Source: Clostridiales bacterium (GTDB taxonomy: Bacteria; Bacillota; Clostridia; Lachnospirales; WRAX01). From it: DNA of 7,432 nt. Positions 1-6,648 of this stretch are shown piece by piece (the stretch's first letter is position 1; the number at the start of each line of letters is the position of its first letter). The DNA is taken from NCBI GenBank assembly GCA_031271375.1, contig JAISVU010000108.1, positions 1 through 7,432 on the forward strand, read 5' to 3'. The position numbers and the translations under genes are program-made. The notes under the pieces are model-generated. The model saw only the letters and a list, made by a program, of their open reading frames with translations, did not search any database and was not told where the DNA came from.

Positions 1-1
1 A

Positions 2-427
2 ATAAGCATTTACGGGACGCCCGCGACAATCCATATAAAGAACCAGCTTTGGAACACGACTCAGAATAAACACCTTTGTCAAATCGGCCCTTATGTGTCC
101 CGGCCCAAATTCTCAGGCGGCGTCACATGGGACGGCAACGCGGCGGACGGCGAGTATATGAACGCGAAGGCGGCGCTGCTTTATAAGGATTTCATGCCGG
201 ATGAATACATTAAAATCTTGATTTATACGCCGGAAGAGGAAGCGGCGATACGGGATATCCGCGCCGGCATCGAGGCTCACGTGAAGGAAACGGCGGTTGC
301 TTTCATCAGTGGGACAAGGGACATCGGCGATTATGCTGAGTGGCAAAAATATATCCGGGAGTTTGATGATTTAGGGCTTGCCGCTTTTTTAGAAACCGCT
401 CAGACAGCTTATGACAGGTTGAAGTGA
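2..427 (+). CDS. Extracellular solute-binding protein of a CUT1 sugar importer, C-terminal part (5' end outside window)
   Basis: The frame is open from the left edge to a TGA at 425-427, giving about 141 residues of a longer protein. The likely role is the lipid-anchored, extracytoplasmic sugar-binding subunit of an ABC importer of the LipO/YtcQ type, usually around 500 residues, so only the last quarter or so is seen. The grounds are the C-terminal pattern common in that group: a Glu-rich linker (YTPEEEAAIRDI), then a helical segment with AFISGTRDIGDYAEWQKYI and an ending like LGLAAFLETAQTAYDRLK. A GTG at 95 lies inside this reading frame, but the coding sequence clearly runs back to the edge, so it is not the start. 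The signal peptide and lipobox would lie off the window. The gene points rightward, unlike the permease at the other end. No terminator hairpin is visible after the stop. The family is fairly secure; the ligand is unknown. Confidence 0.78.
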   Translation: MSIYGTPATIHIKNQLWNTTQNKHLCQIGPYVSRPKFSGGVTWDGNAADGEYMNAKAALLYKDFMPDEYIKILIYTPEEEAAIRDIRAGIEAHVKETAVAFISGTRDIGDYAEWQKYIREFDDLGLAAFLETAQTAYDRLK

Positions 428-449
428 ACACGTAAATAATAAAGATAAA

Positions 450-548
450 ATGACATTTATAAACGCGCTGCTGTATATATGCGAAAACGGATGCAAATGG
501 AGGAAGCTTCCGAAAGAATATGGCAATTGGGTGGAGTTTAATCAATAA
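450..548 (+). pseudogene. Remnant of an IS5-type transposase (N-terminal DUF4096-like segment)
   Basis: Translation from ATG 450 gives 32 residues ending at TAA 546-548. The core INALLYICENGCKWRKLP followed by KEYGNW matches the well-known N-terminal pattern of IS5-family transposases (a hydrophobic helix, then GCxWRxLPxxFxxW). The frame is closed by a TGA at 420-422, so the usual 20-30 residues before this motif are missing. After Trp27 the similarity stops and the frame ends six codons later, so the catalytic DDE domain is absent. No clear ribosome binding site precedes the ATG and no terminal inverted repeats were seen. The fragment lies 22 bases after the binding-protein stop and 28 bases before the convergent esterase stop. 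It is most likely a dead scar of an insertion or deletion. A chance small ORF is the alternative, but the motif match is specific. Confidence 0.72.
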
Positions 549-576
549 CATAATCAATGTGTGTCTTATAGTAACA

Positions 577-1701
577 TTAACGTGTGCTCAATGTCTCGCG
601 CTTCCCATTGACCGCATTTATCAGCCATTGACACAGTGCGATTCCAACATCGTCCTTGTAATAATACGCCGTTTCGGAGCGCATCATCGTATGCTGGGTC
701 AAGCCGGTCTTGGGGTTTTTGTTATGCGCGGTTACGAAAGAATAATACGGAAGACCGGACGCCGCAAGGCGTTCCTCGGAGGCTTTCAGGCTCTCATAGC
801 AATATGCGGTCGATTCGGGGGTTGCCTCCAAGCCGCCGCCCCGCAACTTGTTCGTGAAACGGCTTATTATATCGTCATAAATAGTGTTGGAGCGCAGAAA
901 TACGGCTCTGCCGCCCATTTTCGCGTGGGAATAGCTTATCAGGTTATAGTATAAGTCTCCGCTGTCGTCGATTTTCTCCAGTATTTCGGGATTTACGCGC
1001 CACACCCCGCCGGCTATCCCGCGCCAGATGGGTACGGTTATCTGGCTTGCGTCGGAATATACCGTAACCGGTAAATTCGGATAATACTCAGCTACTAAAG
1101 GCGCGTTCCCCGCCGCGCCAAAGGCCCCGGCGCTGTCGCCGCAGACAAACAGGGCCTCCGCTTCGGGAAAGAGTTTCTTGCACCCGTCCATAATGACGCG
1201 GGTATTGCTTTCGCCGATATGATATAGGGTCTTCCGCCTGCCTGCCAGGCTTTTATAGGGGAAGGCGTTATTCCCTAGATAAAAGTCGCCTGTGACATAC
1301 GGAATATATACGACGTTCCAGTCTTTAAAAGGATTCTGCGGCTTTCGCGCCAGTATTCCGGTGAAGAATACGCGCATAAACCCGTACACCTTACCGGTGT
1401 AGTAAGCAGCGCTCCCCAGCGCCGTTCTCAGTATTGACATAGGCCTCGCGGCGCTTTCCTCCGACCACGACATCCCGCCGCCGCAGAAATAGACGATCAG
1501 CTTCTTATTGCTTCCCTTTCTGGCATAAAAGGGCGAACCGCGCACCATTGAATTGCGCAGCCCCTTTGGGCGCAGCTCGTACCACTGACCCTCCCGCATA
1601 TCGCCTCTATATCGTTTGGACTTAAAGAGGGTCTTCAGCGTAAGGTATCCTAAAAGAAGCGGTACGAATACAAGCAATAATGCGCTTTTGAGTATCTTCA
1701 T
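577..1701 (-). CDS. Pectinacetylesterase/Notum-like serine esterase with N-terminal membrane segment
   Basis: This is a 374-residue protein when started at ATG 1701; the frame extends to 1743, but that extension overlaps the upstream gene and lacks support. A GGAGG sits 7 bases before ATG 1701, and the ATG overlaps the upstream stop as ATGA. Residues 6-22 are a hydrophobic signal or anchor segment. The rest looks like the pectinacetylesterase family (alpha/beta hydrolase fold): an oxyanion-type loop YFCGGGMSWS (71-80), the family motif DWNVVYIPYVTGD (127-139), nucleophile elbow GDSAG with Ser190, NTIYD with probable catalytic Asp276 (compare the AYDxWQ motif of plant members) and TQH with His337. 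Family members hydrolyse ester bonds, such as acetyl groups on pectin or the palmitoleate on Wnt in Notum. The substrate here is unknown; deacetylation of plant polysaccharide is inferred from context. The basic stretch after the hydrophobic segment leaves its orientation in the membrane uncertain. Confidence 0.8.
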   Translation of the reverse strand: MKILKSALLLVFVPLLLGYLTLKTLFKSKRYRGDMREGQWYELRPKGLRNSMVRGSPFYARKGSNKKLIVYFCGGGMSWSEESAARPMSILRTALGSAAYYTGKVYGFMRVFFTGILARKPQNPFKDWNVVYIPYVTGDFYLGNNAFPYKSLAGRRKTLYHIGESNTRVIMDGCKKLFPEAEALFVCGDSAGAFGAAGNAPLVAEYYPNLPVTVYSDASQITVPIWRGIAGGVWRVNPEILEKIDDSGDLYYNLISYSHAKMGGRAVFLRSNTIYDDIISRFTNKLRGGGLEATPESTAYCYESLKASEERLAASGLPYYSFVTAHNKNPKTGLTQHTMMRSETAYYYKDDVGIALCQWLINAVNGKRETLSTR

Positions 1702-2531
1702 ACGAACCCCTCCAGTTTTTCGGCGGTATAGGCCACGGCACAAAACGACGGGGACGTAATAGGGCCGTCTATCATGCTTACAATCGTTCCAGCGTACTCC
1801 TCAAACCCTGGTATAGTCATCGGGCTTCCCTTTCCCGCCAAGGCGTTTTCCGCAACGGTTATGTATTTATCAAACCAACTTTTGGGATAGGCAGCCGCCT
1901 GATGCCCCGCGAAATGAACCGTAAAATCCAGGGAAACAGCCTTGCGCAAGGTTTCCAGATAGCAGGGAATAGACTGCGACTCGGGAAGGAACATGAACGT
2001 CGCCCGGTTGGCTGCGTCGCTGGTCAGCAGAACTTTATGCTCTTTTATCAGAATACCCACGGAACCCGCGGTATGGCCCGGCATATGCACTGCTGAGGGT
2101 TTAATGCCTCCCAGGTCGAAGACCGCTCCTTCTTCCAGGGGAAGAAGGAAGGCGGGTTCCCGTTTTAGATAGCTTTCCGCGTCAAAACCCGCCGGTTCTT
2201 TAACCAGCTTAATCGCATCGACGGCTTTTTGCCTCCATTTAGGCCCGCTATGTTCGGCATAGAGGGTAAAATCCGCCTTATGCAAATATACTTGGTTAAA
2301 CTGATCCGCCCCCAATACATGGTCCGCATGTCCGTGGCTCAGAACTATTGTTAAGGGCTTTTGCGTAATGCCCATTACCGCCTCGGGCAGGTCTCCGATA
2401 CCGTAGCCCGCGTCAAAGAGCAGGGCAGCCTTATCGCCGACAACGAGCCAGCAGTATACCGCCAGCCTGTCTTTAATCGCGTAAAGCCAGGGGTGGGGCC
2501 TGCTGATCTCGAAATATCCGCTGTCATTCAT
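1698..2531 (-). CDS. Metallo-beta-lactamase-fold hydrolase
   Basis: This is a 277-residue cytoplasmic protein with no signal peptide. The metal-binding set is complete: SHGHADH (His66, His68, Asp70, His71), PGHTAGS (His153), TSDAA (Asp172) and FAGH (His210), in the order and spacing of glyoxalase II-like and lactonase-like enzymes that bind two metals, usually zinc. The N-terminal strand pattern CWLVVGDKAALLFDAGYG is also typical. Such enzymes hydrolyse thioesters, lactones or phosphoesters; nothing here selects one. The frame stays open up to 2696, but ATG 2531 is chosen because GGAGG lies 7 bases upstream, family-like sequence begins there, and the extension would run into the divergent kinase gene. 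It is the first gene of a two-gene operon: its TGA overlaps the next ATG, so the esterase is probably translationally coupled to it. Confidence 0.88.
   Translation of the reverse strand: MNDSGYFEISRPHPWLYAIKDRLAVYCWLVVGDKAALLFDAGYGIGDLPEAVMGITQKPLTIVLSHGHADHVLGADQFNQVYLHKADFTLYAEHSGPKWRQKAVDAIKLVKEPAGFDAESYLKREPAFLLPLEEGAVFDLGGIKPSAVHMPGHTAGSVGILIKEHKVLLTSDAANRATFMFLPESQSIPCYLETLRKAVSLDFTVHFAGHQAAAYPKSWFDKYITVAENALAGKGSPMTIPGFEEYAGTIVSMIDGPITSPSFCAVAYTAEKLEGFV
1707..1713 (-). promoter_or_regulatory. Ribosome binding site of the esterase gene
   Basis: On the minus strand this reads GGAGGGG, 5 bases before ATG 1701 (the GGAGG core is 7 bases away). It lies inside the last codons of the metallo-hydrolase gene. 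It decides the start at 1701 over the upstream in-frame codon at 1743. Confidence 0.8.
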
Positions 2532-2538
2532 ACTAACG

Positions 2539-2543
2539 CCTCC
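2539..2543 (-). promoter_or_regulatory. Ribosome binding site of the metallo-hydrolase gene
   Basis: On the minus strand this reads GGAGG, 7 bases before ATG 2531. It supports the 277-residue form over the longer open frame that starts at 2696. Confidence 0.82.
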
Positions 2544-2549
2544 GTCCGG

Positions 2550-2561
2550 TATAAATTTATA
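2550..2561. repeat. 12-base perfect palindrome in the divergent promoter region
   Basis: TATAAATTTATA reads the same on both strands. It overlaps possible -10 elements for both directions and could be an operator or simply AT-rich promoter sequence. Its neighbouring bases do not extend the symmetry. Confidence 0.4.
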
Positions 2562-2598
2562 ATGTTGTAAAACCGCGAATAATATGGTATTGTAGAGT

Positions 2599-4311
2599 AT
2601 GGGCAAGCGATTTCTAAAGAGTTTAATACAATTGAGTAAGCATCTAAGCATACGCTTAGTGCTGGTTTCTATTATCGCGATAGTCCCGCTGAACATCCTG
2701 TCTTTCTTTATGGTACGCCGGATTTCCGCGCTGTATCAAGACAAGCTCATTGAGTCCTACAACGCGAGGCTCGAACTCTATACCGCCGATTTGGACGCCA
2801 AGCTCGCCGGTATTAATAACACAGTGCGGGATTATTTGACTGCCGCAAGATTATCACTGTTGAACTTCGGCCCCTCCGAGAGCGAGGCGGTGGCGTTTAC
2901 ACGCATCTATGAAGACATCAAACGTATCCGCGCCTCTGTGGATATAGAGTCCGTCAGCTATGTGAGGGACAATAAAACAGGTCTTATCGCGGTATCGCAT
3001 TCTCCTTACCAATACGGATACCGTGAGCTGGCAGAAGTAAAAGAGGCAATGTCAGAGCGCGCGGCATACGGCGTCGATTCATCCTACACCCTTTTGGCCT
3101 CCGGCGGCACAGTGTTCCTTGTTAAGCGATATGAATTCGCCCGCTTTTCTTTTGGGCTTCTGTTTGACGCCGCCGATATCCTTAACGGCGCGGCCGGCAT
3201 ACTTAACAGCGAGCAAACTGTCTTGAAGGCGCGGGACGGACGCGGCGAGGCGGAGCTTTCTTCTTCGGGGATCAGACTTACCGGTACGGAAAGCGCCGCG
3301 CCTGACAGCGTAACCGCGTCATTATCGGTAATTGAGTTCGATATTGTTCAAGTTATGCCTGATGGCTATGCCGCCGGAGCCCTCCCTGTTATCGTCAAAA
3401 ATCTGTGGATTATGGCGTTTGTTAGCGTCCTCGCGCTGCCCCTTGTGTGGCTCATAGCGGCGTATAACGTGCTGAGGCCGCTAAAAAACGTCGGTTACGC
3501 ACTTAAAGAGATTGAGAAAGGCAACCTGGCTTACAGGCTGGGTGACAGAACCGGCACCTTCCAGATGGACTATATCTACCGGGCCGTGAACCATATGGCG
3601 GAGGAAATCCAATCGCTGATAGTGGACTCGTATGAGCGGGAAATAGAAAAGCTCAAAACCGAAGCGATAAACCTGCGCCTGCAGATTAAGCCGCATATGC
3701 TGCTGAACTGCCTTAACACCATTTCAAGCCTTGCCCAGTCCGGCATGAACCGGCAAATAATAGATTTTTCCATGTATCTGGCGAAGTATTTTCGGTACAC
3801 GACGCGCCAAAGCGACGCGCTGACCCCGCTGGAAAAGGAAGTTGAGCTTGCGGGGAATTTTATAGATATCCAGAAGGTGCGGTTCCCCGGGGCCTTTGAG
3901 TTTTCCGTTACGATAGAGCCGGGGGCGGAGCATTTTAACGTCCCGCCGCTGGTTATCGTCAGTTTTGTTGAAAATGCCGTAAAACACGCGCTTGTCGCTG
4001 ACCGCTGCATTAAGATTTCAGTGACGGCTAGGCTTGCGGACGGTTTTTTGCATGTCGGGATTATTGATACGGGCGGCGGAATAAGCCCGGGTGTCTTGGA
4101 ACGCATACGCAACGGCGAAGCCATGAGAGACCGCATGGGCGATCATCTCGGGGTATGGAACAGCCGCCGCAGGCTAAAACTGTATTACGGCGACGCCGCA
4201 ATACTTGACATTCAAAGCGAGGAAGGGCAGGGCGCCTATGTTAGCCTAATAATACCGCCCGAATCGCATTTTATAAAGGCGGAGGGCCGCGATGAATATA
4301 TTGATAGTTGA
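2599..4311 (+). CDS. YesM-type membrane sensor histidine kinase
   Basis: This 570-residue kinase has the standard order of its family. A first transmembrane helix spans about 18-40, an extracytoplasmic sensor region about 41-263, and a second helix about 264-290. A HAMP linker follows at about 289-345, including RPLKNVGYALKEIEKGNL. The His_kinase (PF06580-type) motif LQIKPHMLLNCLNTI carries phospho-acceptor His366. The ATPase domain has an N box (ENAVKHAL, 458-465), a G1 box (DTGGGI, 490-495) and a G2-like GDHLGVWNSRRRL. Family relatives sense extracellular sugars or other cues and phosphorylate an AraC-type regulator, which here is the next gene. The H box is more divergent than the usual PHFLYNTLN, with Met, Leu and Cys at positions normally Phe, Tyr and Thr. 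ATG 2599 is the first start after an in-frame TAG at 2593-2595; no convincing ribosome binding site precedes it, and a TTG at 2632 is a possible alternative. Confidence 0.92.
   Translation: MGKRFLKSLIQLSKHLSIRLVLVSIIAIVPLNILSFFMVRRISALYQDKLIESYNARLELYTADLDAKLAGINNTVRDYLTAARLSLLNFGPSESEAVAFTRIYEDIKRIRASVDIESVSYVRDNKTGLIAVSHSPYQYGYRELAEVKEAMSERAAYGVDSSYTLLASGGTVFLVKRYEFARFSFGLLFDAADILNGAAGILNSEQTVLKARDGRGEAELSSSGIRLTGTESAAPDSVTASLSVIEFDIVQVMPDGYAAGALPVIVKNLWIMAFVSVLALPLVWLIAAYNVLRPLKNVGYALKEIEKGNLAYRLGDRTGTFQMDYIYRAVNHMAEEIQSLIVDSYEREIEKLKTEAINLRLQIKPHMLLNCLNTISSLAQSGMNRQIIDFSMYLAKYFRYTTRQSDALTPLEKEVELAGNFIDIQKVRFPGAFEFSVTIEPGAEHFNVPPLVIVSFVENAVKHALVADRCIKISVTARLADGFLHVGIIDTGGGISPGVLERIRNGEAMRDRMGDHLGVWNSRRRLKLYYGDAAILDIQSEEGQGAYVSLIIPPESHFIKAEGRDEYIDS
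4281..4285 (+). promoter_or_regulatory. Ribosome binding site of the response regulator gene
   Basis: GGAGG lies 6 bases before ATG 4292 and inside the 3' end of the kinase gene. It fixes a start that overlaps the kinase by 20 bases. Confidence 0.75.
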
Positions 4312-5068
4312 CGACGAATCCGTCGCGATACAGGGAATAATCGACGGCGTTATCTGGGGCAGGCTCCCGGTGGAGCGGGTTCTGACAGCAGGGGGTTTTG
4401 CGCCGGCTGCCGATATCATACGGACCGAGCCGGTAGATATAATGCTCTGCGACATTGAGATGCCTGGGCGTAATGGGCTTGACCTCATCGAATGGACTAA
4501 CGCGCACCGCCCCGACATTGTAACGATAATACTCAGCTGCCACGATGAGTTCCACTTCGCCCAGCAAGCCGTGAGACTGGGATGTATGGAATATGCTTTG
4601 AAACCAATCGACCCTTGCGTTCTTACTGAGTTAATTTTAAAGGCAATCCAGCGGAAACAGGACGGTAACAGCAACGAACGCTATCAGGCTTTCGGTAAGG
4701 CTTATTTCCGCAGCCTGGCCGACGGCGATGACGGCCAGCGCGAAACGCCGGTAAGCCTTGCCGAAGGCGTAAAAAGCTATATAACGGCCCATATAAGCGA
4801 GAACCTGACCGTTGCAGGGCTCGCAGAGGCCTTTCATTTTAGCCCGGATTACTTTTCGCGCCTGTTTAAGCGCGAGACCGGGCAATCCGTCATCGACTGC
4901 ATAACCGAAATCAGGATAAGCCTTGCCGCCGGGCTTGTGAGGGATACAAGCGTCCCGCTGGCCCTGATTCCCGAAAAGCTAGGTCTGGACAGCTACTCAT
5001 ATTTCGTAAAGCGTTTCCGTCGGCGCTACGGCGTCTCCCCGAAGGAGTACCGGTCTAAAAACAACTAA
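4292..5068 (+). CDS. Response regulator with receiver and AraC-type DNA-binding domains (short YesN type)
   Basis: This 258-residue cytoplasmic regulator begins with a receiver domain at about 1-120: acidic pair Asp7/Asp8, phospho-acceptor Asp54 in LCDIEMPGRNG, Ser82 at the switch position, and Lys104-Pro105. A short linker follows, then an AraC/XylS helix-turn-helix pair at about 155-258. Both halves are recognisable: LTVAGLAEAFHFSPDYFSRL in the first, and the C-terminal signature SYFVKRFRRRYGVSPKEYR in the second. Many YesN relatives are about 500 residues, with a long middle region; that region is missing here, so this is the compact form and probably not a truncation, since both domains look whole. 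It overlaps the kinase by 20 bases and should be phosphorylated by it. Likely targets are the importer/GH39 operon, whose promoter is off the right edge, and possibly the divergent region at 2532-2598. Its stop overlaps the convergent GH39 stop. Confidence 0.92.
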   Translation: MNILIVDDESVAIQGIIDGVIWGRLPVERVLTAGGFAPAADIIRTEPVDIMLCDIEMPGRNGLDLIEWTNAHRPDIVTIILSCHDEFHFAQQAVRLGCMEYALKPIDPCVLTELILKAIQRKQDGNSNERYQAFGKAYFRSLADGDDGQRETPVSLAEGVKSYITAHISENLTVAGLAEAFHFSPDYFSRLFKRETGQSVIDCITEIRISLAAGLVRDTSVPLALIPEKLGLDSYSYFVKRFRRRYGVSPKEYRSKNN

Positions 5069-6642
5069 TAATTAACAGTTATCAAATACACGTCATTTAC
5101 CCCGAGCTTCACTGAAAATCTTGCGTACCCATCCGAAAACGCATAATCCAGAGGTTCCTCAGTAAGCCCTGTTTGCTCCGTAAGCCGCTTAACCTCCGCT
5201 CGCGTCAGGTTATCGGGGCGCCCCATTTCTTCCCACACGCGTAGGGGATTGCAGTGGGTTTCGTCGATCCTCATATAAGCGGCAGACAATGGCCTTTCAT
5301 CCGTTTCCACGGTTATAACCGCCTCATGGGGTTCAAGCCGGACGTTCTTCATCTTCTGCCGGAAAAGCAGTATCTGCAAAGTCTTTTCATCCCGGAAGGC
5401 GGCGATGCCTATTTCCCCCGCCGTCGCGCCGCCGCCCAAGTCCAGCCTTAAACCGGTCAGCCGGTCAAGGAGTTTTAGGGCGTAAAACGAAGGCTTAGGG
5501 ATTCCGTTATTCGTAAGCAGCCCGAACCCGCCGTGAAACTCCTGCGGGAAATTGTGAAACTCCTCAAACAAATCACTGAAGCACCATATGGACGAGCGGT
5601 CTATGTTCCCCTCGGTATCCAAAGCGGCGCGGACAATGTAAGCCGCCGGTTTCCTTGTGTCGTTTGTATAAGCCGAGAAGGTGGAGTTTACATTCCACTC
5701 GGTATAAAAAACGGGCAGGCCTCTTGCCTGTTTCTTCACGATAGCGGCGTTGTCGCGGAAGACATTGTCGGGAATGTCCGTTGTTTCGGATTTATCAGGC
5801 AACAGATATCTCAGCGCGTCCAGCATGTCCCCGTCGGGAAGGTCTTTCAGAAGATCCGCGCTTCCGAAACCCTGAAAGGCATGGGGCCTTTCGTTCTGTT
5901 CGAGAAGCCCGTTAACGTCAATCATCCCGACAGGGTCCCCAGCATATTGGTGTGTGGACACAAAATCGACAGGCACGCTGTTTTCCCTGCAATAACTCAA
6001 GAAGCCGTGAATCCATTTGCTTGCCGAGGTTGATGGCCCCCCGACGCGAAGCCTCACGTCAACGGCCTTTATCGCTTCAGCGGTCGCCTGATACAGCTTG
6101 AAGTATTCTTCCTTTGTGCCAGAGAAAAACCCCCATAAATCCGGCTCGTTCCAGACCTCAAAATACCAGGAGCGCACCTCCGTCTCGCCGTACCTGCCTA
6201 TCAGAAAGCGCATGAACGTCTCGATAAACCGGCTCCATTCACCGTAATCAGCCGGAGGGGTGATGTTTCCTTTGTAATAAAAGAAGCATTGCTTGTCCCC
6301 GGAGGCCAGGAGTTTAGGCATGAATGACAGTTCAACGAACGGCTTCATTCCGCAGTCCAGGATATTGTCATACACACAGGCAATCTTACGGAAGTTAAGC
6401 TCCCTGAACCGCTCCGCCCCCTTTAATGGGAACAGGGATTCCAGGCTGTTAAGCGGCTCCATGTCGTCGTTGAATATCCCGTGGAAGCGGACATAGCAGA
6501 TGCCCAGCTCGTCGTGTATAAACCGCAGCATCTTCATGTAATCCGCCCGCAAGGCAAGAGGCGCGTGCCCGCTGCCGACGCAGAACTGCCAGTGCTTGTT
6601 ATGCCTGCGTCCCGGCGCGTTTTTTGGTATCAAGAAGTCCAT
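5065..6642 (-). CDS. GH39 glycoside hydrolase, beta-xylosidase-like
   Basis: This 525-residue protein lacks a signal peptide, so it probably acts in the cytoplasm on imported oligosaccharides. Family 39 marks are clear: an N-terminal HWQFCVGSGHAPLALRADY (17-35), FEVWNEPDLWGFF (161-173) with acid/base Glu166, STHQY (229-233), and VFYTEWN (311-317) with nucleophile Glu315, followed by a C-terminal beta-rich region. Both catalytic glutamates of the retaining mechanism are present. They are 149 residues apart, against about 117 in characterised bacterial beta-xylosidases (Glu160 and Glu277/278), so there is an insertion of about 30 residues, probably between 235 and 305. Beta-xylosidase is the best guess, but family 39 also holds other specificities. 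ATG 6642 follows the permease stop by 6 bases, with a modest GAAAGG 10 bases upstream inside the permease gene, so the two genes form an operon. Its stop overlaps the response regulator's. Confidence 0.9.
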   Translation of the reverse strand: MDFLIPKNAPGRRHNKHWQFCVGSGHAPLALRADYMKMLRFIHDELGICYVRFHGIFNDDMEPLNSLESLFPLKGAERFRELNFRKIACVYDNILDCGMKPFVELSFMPKLLASGDKQCFFYYKGNITPPADYGEWSRFIETFMRFLIGRYGETEVRSWYFEVWNEPDLWGFFSGTKEEYFKLYQATAEAIKAVDVRLRVGGPSTSASKWIHGFLSYCRENSVPVDFVSTHQYAGDPVGMIDVNGLLEQNERPHAFQGFGSADLLKDLPDGDMLDALRYLLPDKSETTDIPDNVFRDNAAIVKKQARGLPVFYTEWNVNSTFSAYTNDTRKPAAYIVRAALDTEGNIDRSSIWCFSDLFEEFHNFPQEFHGGFGLLTNNGIPKPSFYALKLLDRLTGLRLDLGGGATAGEIGIAAFRDEKTLQILLFRQKMKNVRLEPHEAVITVETDERPLSAAYMRIDETHCNPLRVWEEMGRPDNLTRAEVKRLTEQTGLTEEPLDYAFSDGYARFSVKLGVNDVYLITVNY

Positions 6643-6648
6643 ATGAAC

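Larger units (their letters stand above)
2532..2598. promoter_or_regulatory. Divergent promoter/operator region between the hydrolase operon and the two-component operon
   Basis: These 67 bases are the only space between two divergent operons, so both promoters should lie in or next to them. The stretch is clearly AT-richer than its surroundings. Rightward, TATAAT occurs at 2558-2563 but has no good -35 at the usual distance. TTGTAA (2565-2570) and TATTGT (2588-2593), 17 bases apart, form a second weak candidate that would start transcription almost at the kinase ATG. Leftward, TATAAA on the minus strand overlaps the same AT block. A perfect 12-base palindrome, TATAAATTTATA, lies at 2550-2561. 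That promoters are present is likely from the layout; the exact boxes are guesses. Confidence 0.5.

Noticed and set aside
540..558. A short direct repeat, AATCAAT twice, 12 bases apart
   Set aside because: It is too short and AT-rich to distinguish from chance, and was not tied to a target-site duplication or element end.
520..954. A 144-residue plus-strand frame
   Set aside because: Mostly antisense to the esterase gene, with no recognisable domain; the catalytic motifs are all in the minus-strand frame.
1702..1743. An N-terminal extension of the esterase starting at 1743
   Set aside because: The ATGA overlap and the ribosome binding site at 1707-1713 support ATG 1701, which also leaves a clean hydrophobic N-terminus.
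2532..2696. An N-terminal extension of the metallo-hydrolase starting at 2696
   Set aside because: It would overlap the divergent kinase gene, has no family-like sequence, and a GGAGG at proper spacing marks ATG 2531 as the start.
3576..4136. A 186-residue minus-strand frame
   Set aside because: It is antisense to the kinase H box and ATPase domain, whose motifs are intact on the plus strand.
5050..5110. A possible terminator around TAACAGTTA after the response regulator
   Set aside because: The inverted repeat is only 4 base pairs, is AT-rich, has no following T run and lies inside the GH39 gene.
5533..6033. A 166-residue plus-strand frame
   Set aside because: It is antisense to the GH39 catalytic core and shows no recognisable family.
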